Positions 8,654 through 15,757 of a DNA stretch of 64,000 bases are shown piece after piece. Positions within the stretch are counted from its first letter, which is position 1, and each line of letters opens with the position of its first letter. Source of the stretch: Roseihalotalea indica (GTDB lineage: Bacteria; Bacteroidota; Bacteroidia; Cytophagales; Cyclobacteriaceae); the NCBI RefSeq assembly GCF_022458895.1, contig NZ_JAINFL010000006.1:248001-312000 (forward strand), in the 5' to 3' direction. The notes beneath the pieces are model-generated. The model was not told the origin of the DNA. It searched no databases and saw only the letters and a list, made by a program, of their open reading frames with translations. Both the position numbers and the translations under genes were made by a program.

Positions 8654-10166
8654 TATTCGCCGTAGAGCCAGTCTGAATACGAATTTCTTTAACTTCGGTG
8701 AATTTACTTCCAAAAGCATCTTTAGCTCGAAAAACCAGTTTATAACTACCCGGCTGTATAGCAGTGGTCACTCTGGTTTCTTTAGAATCAAAATCCATTA
8801 TCCATCGCTGACGCCCCTGCCCATTTAGTTGGTATAAGCTACCAATGCCCTCTTTTACAAAATTAATGTTCAGTAAGCCTGGTCCGGGGATGTTAAGCTC
8901 AGTTGTTTTACTCTGAGACACCGATACGTCGTTGAAATACGTTTTAGGCAACGTAAGCACTTCAATATCATACGTTCCTACCAGATATTTCTCGGCGCGA
9001 GGCAATGATTGTATATTAATAATCTCCGCTCGATCCTTCCGCCGTACCAAGGCTTGCACACCATCAGCATATTCCGAGTATCCTGGTTGTTTAATAACAA
9101 TTGATCCCTGGGGAGCCTGAATAGAAAGTACGTTATGCTTGCCTCCTTCAAATGTCACATTTCTTTGAACCACCGGGGGAATGGTATTCACCACCACATC
9201 ATAGGAAAGCACGGCATCAACAATTACGGAATCAGGGCGGCCCTGGGCATCCCGGAAGTGAACAAAGTCGTATAGAGCAGCTTTGGTAAAGTTGTTAATA
9301 AAGGTAACATTCACATTGGTCTCAGTACGCCGTTCAGCCTGATCAAGCAACTCTACGCTCACCGTGGTAGTTTCCAGCGATTGTTTCAAAATTTTATTAA
9401 GTACCTGACGAAACTCATTCTGGTTTTTAGCGTCAAAGTACTGGCCTACGCAGGAAAATTCTTCTTCAAAGTTTTCCTGCATGCCCAGCCCGATGACAAA
9501 GGGCTTCAGAAAAATATTCTTTTCCTGAAGTGCCAGCGAGACGGCACAGGGATCACCCCCACAGGACTCAATACCATCGGTCAGGATAATTACGACATTT
9601 CGGTAATTCGGGTCAGCTGGAAAATCATTGGCAGTCTGCTCAAGAGAATAGGCGATGGGCGTAACTCCTGATGGTTGCAATTGGCGAAGTTTACCGATAA
9701 TACGGTCATGGTTATTGGAAGCAAAACCTACTTCAAGCTTGCTGTCTTGGCAATTTTGGTAACGTCGATGAAATTGATGCCCATAGACCCGCAGAGCTAC
9801 TTCCAGGTTAGTATCCACCCGCAGGGAATCCACTAGGCCAATGAGCATATTTTTGGCCACATCCATCCGAAGGCTGTTTCCCCACTCAGCAAACATACTT
9901 CCCGATGCATCCAGTAGGAATAATATTCGGGTTTTATCCGGCGGTTTCTGAACTTGTACCTGAGCTACGGCAGGCAATGAAAAGAGAGAGAGGAACAGGC
10001 ACACTGTTATTATGCCAATCCTTTGTCTTAATCCATAGGATTTTGCTGTAGAACACTGGTTCGTTAACTCTTCACGAGCATTCTTTGCAATACTATTTAA
10101 GAATTTGAGCTGAATGGTCTTTGGTTTTAACTTTTTTGATGATGTCCTCAATAATACCGCTCTCAT
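8640..10166 (-). CDS. Secreted von Willebrand factor A domain protein (start uncertain)
   Basis: The mature protein begins after a signal-like stretch GIITVCLFLSLFSLPAVAQ. It holds a vWA domain with MIDAS motif DASGSM and later TDGIESCGGDPC, then an Ig-like or carboxypeptidase-regulatory-like C-terminal half. A role in metal-dependent protein binding in the envelope is inferred from the domain. The start is a real problem. The reading frame is open upstream into the 3' part of bcp. The nearest in-frame ATG (10166) would place about 50 residues before the hydrophobic core and overlap bcp by 74 bases, while between the bcp stop and the signal sequence only ATT (10016) or GTG (10004) are available. 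The listed start is the nearest ATG. The 3' end overlaps the hybrid kinase gene. Confidence 0.8.
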   Translation of the reverse strand: MRAVLLRTSSKKLKPKTIQLKFLNSIAKNAREELTNQCSTAKSYGLRQRIGIITVCLFLSLFSLPAVAQVQVQKPPDKTRILFLLDASGSMFAEWGNSLRMDVAKNMLIGLVDSLRVDTNLEVALRVYGHQFHRRYQNCQDSKLEVGFASNNHDRIIGKLRQLQPSGVTPIAYSLEQTANDFPADPNYRNVVIILTDGIESCGGDPCAVSLALQEKNIFLKPFVIGLGMQENFEEEFSCVGQYFDAKNQNEFRQVLNKILKQSLETTTVSVELLDQAERRTETNVNVTFINNFTKAALYDFVHFRDAQGRPDSVIVDAVLSYDVVVNTIPPVVQRNVTFEGGKHNVLSIQAPQGSIVIKQPGYSEYADGVQALVRRKDRAEIINIQSLPRAEKYLVGTYDIEVLTLPKTYFNDVSVSQSKTTELNIPGPGLLNINFVKEGIGSLYQLNGQGRQRWIMDFDSKETRVTTAIQPGSYKLVFRAKDAFGSKFTEVKEIRIQTGSTANIKFF

Positions 10167-10542
10167 CAATAACAAAGGTCTTACGAACGGTTCCCATATA
10201 TTTACGACCATACATGGACTTTTCTTGCCATACACCATACTTTTCATTAACTGTTTTATCCTCATCGGCAATTAGCGTAAAGGGTAATTCCTGTTTTTGA
10301 ATAAATTTCTGGTGAGAATCCACTCCATCCGTACTCACACCCAATATTTCATATCCTGCTTTCTGAAGCTCCTGATAATTGTCTCGTAAATTACAAGCTT
10401 GCGCGGTACAACCAGGGGTGTTGTCTTTAGGATAGAAATAAAGTATTACTTTCTTACCCCGAAAGTCAGAGAGTTTCACCGTTTCACCATCTTGGTTTAA
10501 TGATTCAAAGTCAGGGGCAGTGTCGCCAACGTGTAGTTCCAT
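10093..10542 (-). CDS. bcp: Thioredoxin-dependent thiol peroxidase (Bcp/PrxQ)
   Basis: A 149-residue peroxiredoxin that reduces hydrogen peroxide and organic peroxides, recycled by thioredoxin. The active site PKDNTPGCTAQAC gives the peroxidatic C45 and the resolving C50 five residues later, the arrangement of atypical 2-Cys PrxQ proteins. The thioredoxin-fold phrases VGDTAPDFE and KVILYFYPKD are present. The length is normal. Its 3' end runs into the vWA gene, which may be co-transcribed. A -7-like TATCTTTG lies 46 bases upstream. A thioredoxin gene at 12971 could serve as its reductant. Confidence 0.95.
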   Translation of the reverse strand: MELHVGDTAPDFESLNQDGETVKLSDFRGKKVILYFYPKDNTPGCTAQACNLRDNYQELQKAGYEILGVSTDGVDSHQKFIQKQELPFTLIADEDKTVNEKYGVWQEKSMYGRKYMGTVRKTFVIDESGIIEDIIKKVKTKDHSAQILK

Positions 10543-10587
10543 TGTAGTGCTATAAATTCAAATTCGTTGATACATGTGAAAGGGGGG

Positions 10588-10595
10588 CAAAGATA
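10588..10595 (-). promoter_or_regulatory. Candidate -7 promoter element for bcp
   Basis: On the minus strand this reads TATCTTTG, an exact match to the Bacteroidota TAnnTTTG element, 46 bases before the bcp ATG. I see no good TTTG at the -33 distance, so the call is tentative. Confidence 0.4.
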
Positions 10596-10661
10596 CAAAT
10601 CACGTTGCATCCTACCCACTTTTCTTCCGGGAAACCTGAAAAAGTTGACCGTATTCTTTAT

Positions 10662-11210
10662 TTAAGGTTCTATCATAACCAGAGTGCCCTCTTCCACCTG
10701 ATTAAACAACTTTATAACATCGGCATTTTTCATGCGGATACAGCCATGAGAGGCCGGTTTGCCAATGAGCCCTTCTTCAGGAGTGCCGTGGATGTAAATA
10801 TAACGGGAATAGGAATCTACCCCTGGTCCTTTGTTCTTTCCTGGTTCTAACCCAGTCAGACGGAGAATGCGAGTGGTAACATCGTCTTCTTCCAAGTCAG
10901 TACTATCTGTATAAATTTTAGCTTTGCGCCCGGTGTTGATGCGGCTTTTGAAGATGGTGCCCAGTGGGGCCTTATCGCCAATTTTGTTGAGAATTTTATG
11001 CTTGCCTAGGGGAGTTTTATTGCTACCGGCTTCGCTGCCAATGCCGTATACTGAGGTGGATATGGGATATTCCTCAATAACCTCTTCATTATCAATTAAG
11101 TAAAGCATTTGGTTGGCAACTGATACCCGGATAAACCGCGATGGCGCCTCTTGAGAGCGGCCTTGAAAAGAGATAAATAAGAGAGTAATTAGTAGAAAAT
11201 AGTGTTTCAT
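10662..11210 (-). CDS. L,D-transpeptidase (YkuD domain)
   Basis: A 182-residue exported protein with an N-terminal signal peptide (MKHYFLLITLLFISFQGRSQ). The YkuD catalytic domain fills the rest: an N-terminal strand FIRVSVANQMLYLID, then the active-site signature IHGTPEEGLIG...SHGCIRM, with the Cys of HGC as nucleophile. Such enzymes make 3-3 crosslinks in peptidoglycan or attach proteins to it. It acts in the periplasm. The length fits a minimal single-domain form without a binding module. It lies upstream of bcp on the same strand, separated by 119 bases that contain a candidate bcp promoter. Confidence 0.93.
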   Translation of the reverse strand: MKHYFLLITLLFISFQGRSQEAPSRFIRVSVANQMLYLIDNEEVIEEYPISTSVYGIGSEAGSNKTPLGKHKILNKIGDKAPLGTIFKSRINTGRKAKIYTDSTDLEEDDVTTRILRLTGLEPGKNKGPGVDSYSRYIYIHGTPEEGLIGKPASHGCIRMKNADVIKLFNQVEEGTLVMIEP

Positions 11211-11388
11211 TAGAACCTTTTATCTTTGCATGCCATTGGTGATGTACAAGAATTATACTCAAAGTAAAGTACCCTGGCAAAATTAGATGGGCTAGTCACT
11301 TTTTTGAGTAAAATGCCCGGAAAAAATAGATTGATATTTTGCGGTCAGTTTTTTCTGGAACAAACTAAAAGTTTCTGAACGAATATAT

Positions 11389-12024
11389 ATGGATAATCCA
11401 GTTATTATTTTTGGTGCCGGAGGGCTGGGAAAAGCCTCTCTGGAAATTTTTCAGTCAAACAACGTGGTTGTTTATTGCTTTCTGGACGATAACGAAAGTC
11501 TGCACAATACCGAGATAGCCGAAGTAACCATTATGGGAAACACCGATGATCACGGTTTTTTGAAGCTGATTGGAAAAAAATGTGATGCCTTTGTCGCCAT
11601 CAATGAGCGGGAGGTACGCAAAAAGTATTTTAAAATGTTGAATGAGCGCCGTAAGATCATGCCATCCAACGCTATTCACCAGCGAGCGAGTATTTCCGGA
11701 AACGCTTACTTTTCTTACGGAATATTTGCTAATGCCGGAGCCGTAGTGGGAAGTTTTGCGAAGGTTGGTCAGGGTTGTATTCTGCATAGCCATTCGGTAG
11801 TAGATTATGAAGCAACGTTGGGCGACTTTGTACATTTGGGAGCAGGGAGCGTAGTGCATGCCGGTGCTACTATAGAAGATGATGTATTTATCGGGGCGGG
11901 AGTGACCATCGCTGGCCCCTTAACAATAGGGAAGGGGGCTCGGGTAGGAGCCGGCTCGGTGGTGATTGAACCGGTTGAGGCCGGTGCTACCGTATTTGGA
12001 AACCCCGCCAAGCCTATTAAGTGA
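11389..12024 (+). CDS. NeuD/PglD-family sugar O-acyltransferase
   Basis: A 211-residue protein. Residues 1-80 form the PglD-type N-terminal Rossmann-like domain (VIIFGAGGLGKASLEIF) that holds the sugar nucleotide. From about 95 on there is a left-handed beta-helix of hexapeptide repeats (ASISGNAYFSYG, IGAGVTIAGPLTIGKGARVGAGSVV) that binds acetyl-CoA. A histidine-rich turn (LHSHSVVDYEATLGDF) sits where the catalytic His of PglD is found. The likely reaction is acetyl transfer to an amino or hydroxyl group of a surface sugar. The TGA overlaps the ATG of the next gene by one base, so the two are probably translated together, although their functions are not obviously linked. Confidence 0.88.
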   Translation: MDNPVIIFGAGGLGKASLEIFQSNNVVVYCFLDDNESLHNTEIAEVTIMGNTDDHGFLKLIGKKCDAFVAINEREVRKKYFKMLNERRKIMPSNAIHQRASISGNAYFSYGIFANAGAVVGSFAKVGQGCILHSHSVVDYEATLGDFVHLGAGSVVHAGATIEDDVFIGAGVTIAGPLTIGKGARVGAGSVVIEPVEAGATVFGNPAKPIK

Positions 12025-12893
12025 TGGACATTCCTATAAGCCCAGCTGATCTTATCACTCAAGAAAATGGTGCTGCATACCACTTAGGACTGTTACCGGA
12101 GCAGGTTACCGATATTATATTGACGGTAGGGGACCCGGAAAGGGTATCAGCCGTGAGCCAGCATTTTGATGTGGTGGAGGAAAAAGTAGCTAAACGGGAA
12201 TTTGTTACCCATATCGGCCGCATTGGGCATCTTCCGCTGATGGTCATCAGTAGTGGTATGGGGACTGACAATGTAGAGATATTGATGAACGAGTTGGATG
12301 TTTTAGTAAATATTGATCCAGGTACTCGCACTGCAAAATCTGCCCGCCGTAGCCTAACCATCATTCGTCTGGGAACATCCGGTTCTCTACAACCTGATAT
12401 TCCTCTGGATAGTCTGTTAGTGAGTGAAACTGCTTTTGGGTTGGATACGCTCATGCAATTTTATCGTTATGAAACCCCTGAAAAACTGCAAGAAGCAGTT
12501 TGGGGGATGAAAGAGAGGTTCTCTTTAGAATTTACGCCCTACGGTGCATTGGCAGATAACGAATTATTAAAGCATTTTCATCCACTTTTTCTGCCAGGAA
12601 GTACATTAACCTGTCCGGGTTTTTATGCACCGCAGGGAAGGAGTATAAGGCTATTACCGCGGCAAGAGCATTTATTGGAAGCGATGATTGATTATCGGTT
12701 TTCTGGTAATTCTATCACTAACATGGAAATGGAAACAGCCGGATATTACGCTTTAGGAAGGCTTTTATCGCACCGGATGCTAAGTCTGAATGCTATATTA
12801 GCTCACCGCCCGAGTGGCCGTTTTTCATCAAACCCAGCGAAAACAGTTAACTTAATGATTGAACAAGCGTTATCAATTATCAGTAGTTTGTAG
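12024..12893 (+). CDS. Nucleoside phosphorylase (uridine phosphorylase-like)
   Basis: A 289-residue member of the PNP/UDP family, which splits nucleosides with phosphate in salvage. Visible motifs are ILTVGDPERV (phosphate and ribose site), ISSGMGTDNVEI, IRLGTSGSLQ and the ribose-binding NMEMETAGYYALG. The start is the ATG at 12024 that overlaps the preceding stop (TGATG), chosen over the GTG three bases upstream. The base specificity (uridine against purine) cannot be fixed by eye. The overall spacing resembles uridine phosphorylases. Confidence 0.88.
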   Translation: MDIPISPADLITQENGAAYHLGLLPEQVTDIILTVGDPERVSAVSQHFDVVEEKVAKREFVTHIGRIGHLPLMVISSGMGTDNVEILMNELDVLVNIDPGTRTAKSARRSLTIIRLGTSGSLQPDIPLDSLLVSETAFGLDTLMQFYRYETPEKLQEAVWGMKERFSLEFTPYGALADNELLKHFHPLFLPGSTLTCPGFYAPQGRSIRLLPRQEHLLEAMIDYRFSGNSITNMEMETAGYYALGRLLSHRMLSLNAILAHRPSGRFSSNPAKTVNLMIEQALSIISSL

Positions 12894-12970
12894 AAAACAC
12901 ATCTATTTTAAATTATTTTCGTACAAGCATACATATTAACTAGAATTAATGTTTAAACAATAAATTTATT

Positions 12971-13294
12971 ATGAGCAAACCAGTTGAAATTACCGACAGC
13001 AACTTCAACGAAGTTGTCAATTCTGATAAACCTGTACTCGTTGATTTTTGGGCCGAATGGTGCGGACCTTGTAAGATGATCGCCCCGGTAGTTGAAGAAC
13101 TTGCTAATGACTACGACGGTAAAGCCGTTATTGGTAAAGTGGATGTTGACTCTAACCCTGAAGTAGCGGGTAAATTTGGCATCCGCAGCATACCTACCTT
13201 ATTGGTTTTTAAAAATGGGGAGGTTGTAGACAAACAAGTAGGTGCAGTGAACAAAAGCATTTTATCTCAAAAGCTTGATGCTCAGTTAGTATAA
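12971..13294 (+). CDS. trxA: Thioredoxin
   Basis: A 107-residue thioredoxin with the canonical WCGPC active site (C31, C34), the buried Asp in LVDFWAEW and the cis-proline loop SIPTLLVF. It keeps cytoplasmic thiols reduced and can donate electrons to Bcp (10093) and to the sulfate-reduction pathway. It lies directly upstream of the sulfite reductase leader region on the same strand. A candidate promoter within the following gap suggests that the sulfur genes are transcribed separately. Confidence 0.97.
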   Translation: MSKPVEITDSNFNEVVNSDKPVLVDFWAEWCGPCKMIAPVVEELANDYDGKAVIGKVDVDSNPEVAGKFGIRSIPTLLVFKNGEVVDKQVGAVNKSILSQKLDAQLV

Positions 13295-13333
13295 GCTACT
13301 TGGGAAAAACTTTTCTGATACATTCTGTGTTGA

Positions 13334-13364
13334 TTTCAGCGTAAGATGTCCGAGAATATCTTTT
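13334..13364 (+). promoter_or_regulatory. Candidate promoter for the cysteine leader/sulfite reductase transcript
   Basis: TTTC (13334-13337), 19 bases, then TATCTTTT (13357-13364, followed by G). This is one base off the Bacteroidota -33 TTTG and one base off -7 TAnnTTTG, with ideal spacing. It would start RNA near 13371, just before the leader peptide. Confidence 0.38.
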
Positions 13365-13411
13365 GAAATGTTCATAACAAAATGTATCATTGCATAGGTA
13401 AAAAAATATTC

Positions 13412-13540
13412 ATGATACAACTGATTCCTGCCACTAATGAAAAGCTAGCTGCCGCGCAACGTTGCGCTTGCTGGTTTTGGTGTTGTCATATGCAATATGA
13501 AAGTAGGAAAGCTCCGGGGTATCAAGAGTATATACCATAA
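13412..13540 (+). CDS. Cysteine-rich leader peptide (attenuation uORF)
   Basis: A 42-codon open frame between trxA and the sulfite reductase gene, with stop TAA at 13538-13540. Residues 17-26 read RCACWFWCCH: four Cys codons (C18, C20, C24, C25, bases 13463-13486) within eight positions, mixed with two Trp. An in-frame ATG at 13382 would add ten residues with a fifth Cys. The peptide has no signal sequence or domain, and its value seems to be the Cys codons themselves. A ribosome short of Cys-tRNA would stall over 13463-13486 and leave 13506-13522 free to form an antiterminator against the terminator at 13576. The next gene makes sulfide for cysteine. This is inferred as a cysteine-sensing leader, and expression is not shown. 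Confidence 0.72.
   Translation: MIQLIPATNEKLAAAQRCACWFWCCHMQYESRKAPGYQEYIP
13454..13467 (+). repeat. Perfect 14-base palindrome inside the leader peptide gene
   Basis: GCGCAACGTTGCGC equals its own reverse complement. In RNA it can form a five-pair hairpin with an ACGU loop just at the first Cys codon. It might act as a pause hairpin that synchronises polymerase and ribosome, or as a dyad protein site. Its role is unproven. Confidence 0.5.
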
Positions 13541-13585
13541 TCACGTGTATTTTTAAAGAATTATCTAAATACCCGAAGCCTTTCC
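13506..13585 (+). promoter_or_regulatory. Antiterminator pairing of the cysteine attenuator
   Basis: GGAAAG (13506-13511) is complementary to CTTTCC (13580-13585), and GGGTAT (13517-13522) to ATACCC (13569-13574). The two six-pair helices are in register, separated by five bases on one side and five on the other. Pairing uses the 5' arm of the terminator stem, so antiterminator and terminator exclude each other. The upstream half lies inside the leader frame after the Cys codons and before its stop. Confidence 0.65.
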
Positions 13586-13609
13586 AACTTACCTGGAAAG
13601 GCTTTTTTT
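13576..13609 (+). terminator. Attenuator terminator before the sulfite reductase gene
   Basis: AAGCCTTTCCA (13576-13586) pairs perfectly with TGGAAAGGCTT (13594-13604) around a seven-base loop. The T-run extends to 13609. It lies 27 bases before the ATG of the sulfite reductase gene and after the leader peptide, which is where a transcription attenuator belongs. Confidence 0.85.
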
Positions 13610-13636
13610 ATTTTATCGACATTTATCCTCTGTACT

Positions 13637-15757
13637 ATGCAAAGTTTTAGAACCGAAATTGAAAATCCTGTCGTAGAGCGCGACATTATCGACCTTGAGC
13701 GAAAAATTCGCTTATTTCAAGAAGGGCAAATTGATGATGACCGCTTTCGCAGTCTTCGTCTGGCTCGTGGAGTATATGGCCAGCGCCAACAAGGCGTGCA
13801 GATGGTTCGCATCAAAATTCCTTACGGGCGGCTTACTCCTAAGCAGTTGCTGCGGATGTCAGATGTTTCGGATGAATATGCCAATGGCAATTTGCATCTC
13901 ACCACTCGTCAGGACATTCAGATACACTACGTAAGTTTAGATCGCACTCCTGAGCTTTGGGCACAATTAGAAAAAGATAAGCTTACTTTACGTGAGGCGT
14001 GCGGCAACACTGTTAGGAACGTAACGGCCTCAGCTAAAGCGGGTATTGATCCGCATGAGCCATTTGACGTCTCGCCGTATGCTCAGGAAACCTTCGCCTA
14101 TTTTCTACGAAACCCGGTATGCCAGGAAATGGGCCGTAAGTTCAAAATTGCGTTCTCTTCCAGCGAGGCAGATTCTGCTTTTACCTTCATTCATGACATT
14201 GGAGCTATTCCTAAAGTTCGTTACACTGATGGTAAAGAAGAGCGAGGATTTAAAATTTTGATGGGAGGTGGCCTGGGAGCCCAACCAAATATGGCTGAGG
14301 TAGCTTATGAGTTTCTACCTGAAGATCAACTGATTCCTTTTACTGAAGCCGTCCTTCGGGTTTTTGATCGACATGGTGAGCGTAACAAGCGATTGAAAGC
14401 TCGTATGAAGTTCCTCATGAGCTCTATCGGCCTGGAAGCACTACTTGAATTAGTACAGCAGGAATGGAAAGCATTAAAAACCAAGACCTACAAAGTAGAT
14501 ACCAGCATTGTGCCAAAAGCCATACTTCCCGAAGATGTGAGCCTGGCTGAAGTAAAGATTGCGGATGAAGCTGCTTACGACCTGTGGAGATCTACCAACG
14601 TGTTTGAGCAAAAACAAAAAGGCTTATACGGAGTACACATCAGGGTACCTTTGGGAAATATCAGTACCTCCATTGCGCGAAAACTAGCGACTATTGTAGA
14701 TTGGTTGGCTTCGGATGACATTCGTATTACAGTAAATCAAGGGCTGTTGTTGCGGCACGTTCGTCCTAAAGCCTTGCCTGCGCTCTACCATGCTCTTAAC
14801 GAAATCGGTCTAGCTTCACCCGGCTTTGACAGTGTAGCGGATATTACTGCCTGCCCTGGTACTGATACTTGTAATCTGGGGATTTCTAATAGTACTGGTG
14901 TCTCTTCAATTCTGGAGAAAGTCATTACAGAAGAGTATCCTGACCTGATCAAAAATGAGGATATTAAAATCAAAATCAGTGGTTGCCCCAATTCTTGTGG
15001 TCAGCACGGTATTGCCAGCATTGGTTTTCATGGTAGTTCACTAAAAGACAAGCAGAAGCGGGTAGTTCCGGCCCTCCAGGTGCTTCTTGGTGGTGGTGTT
15101 GATGGAAATGGAGTGGGGCGTATTGCTGAGAAACTCATGAAAGTACCCAGTAAGCGTGCTCCTCAAACCCTGCGTTATCTTCTGGATGATTATGATGAAA
15201 ATAAACTGGATGGTGAATATTACGCAGATTACTATCAACGTCAGGGCAAAACGTACTTCTATCACTTGCTCAAACCGCTTACCGATCTGGAAGATGTAGA
15301 TGCGGATGAATACTTTGATTGGGGACATGCCGAAGAAGATTTTAAAGTAGAAGCAGGAGTAGGAGAGTGTGCAGGCGTCATCATTGATCTGGTTGCAACC
15401 CTGTTCTATGAAGGAGAAGAAAAGCTAGGATGGGCCAAAGAGAACTATCAGGATGGTCATTATGCTGATGCCATCTATCATGCTTATAACTCTTTTGTGG
15501 TTGGCGCTAAAGCGTTACTTCTATCAAATGATGTGAAAACAAACACCCAGATGAGCATCATCCGGTTGTTTGATGAGCATTTTGGTGCCCACGAGTTATT
15601 GAAGTTTGATAATGGCTTTGAAAACGTAGTTCTTGAAATTAATAAGCAAGAGCCCAGCCAGGAGTTTGCCGAAAAGTACCTTCAGCAAGCCGAAGAATTT
15701 CTTAAAAAAGTGCAGGCGATACGGAAAGAGCAGCTGACTGTTACGCAAGAGGCATGA
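13637..15757 (+). CDS. Siroheme sulfite/nitrite reductase with C-terminal HEPN domain
   Basis: A 706-residue protein. Residues 1 to about 550 match the ferredoxin-type sulfite/nitrite reductase fold with its two repeats. The siroheme-4Fe4S ligands are all present: CPGTDTC (C406, C412) and CPNSC (C450, C454). It should reduce sulfite to sulfide for cysteine synthesis. Nitrite is possible, but cobA and the Cys-rich leader favour sulfite. After a short linker, residues about 575-700 form an all-helical HEPN domain (YADAIYHAYNSFVVGAKALLL), and RLFDEH (R643, H648) has the R-x4-H spacing of HEPN ribonucleases, though this may be coincidence. The gene is preceded by a terminator-antiterminator and overlaps cobA by four bases (ATGA). 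Confidence 0.9.
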   Translation: MQSFRTEIENPVVERDIIDLERKIRLFQEGQIDDDRFRSLRLARGVYGQRQQGVQMVRIKIPYGRLTPKQLLRMSDVSDEYANGNLHLTTRQDIQIHYVSLDRTPELWAQLEKDKLTLREACGNTVRNVTASAKAGIDPHEPFDVSPYAQETFAYFLRNPVCQEMGRKFKIAFSSSEADSAFTFIHDIGAIPKVRYTDGKEERGFKILMGGGLGAQPNMAEVAYEFLPEDQLIPFTEAVLRVFDRHGERNKRLKARMKFLMSSIGLEALLELVQQEWKALKTKTYKVDTSIVPKAILPEDVSLAEVKIADEAAYDLWRSTNVFEQKQKGLYGVHIRVPLGNISTSIARKLATIVDWLASDDIRITVNQGLLLRHVRPKALPALYHALNEIGLASPGFDSVADITACPGTDTCNLGISNSTGVSSILEKVITEEYPDLIKNEDIKIKISGCPNSCGQHGIASIGFHGSSLKDKQKRVVPALQVLLGGGVDGNGVGRIAEKLMKVPSKRAPQTLRYLLDDYDENKLDGEYYADYYQRQGKTYFYHLLKPLTDLEDVDADEYFDWGHAEEDFKVEAGVGECAGVIIDLVATLFYEGEEKLGWAKENYQDGHYADAIYHAYNSFVVGAKALLLSNDVKTNTQMSIIRLFDEHFGAHELLKFDNGFENVVLEINKQEPSQEFAEKYLQQAEEFLKKVQAIRKEQLTVTQEA

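Noticed and set aside
13295..13636. SAM or other sulfur riboswitch before the sulfite reductase gene
   Set aside because: The region has a terminator, but I could not match the conserved cores of SAM-I, SAM-II or SAM/SAH riboswitches. The Cys-codon frame and the competing helix explain the layout better.
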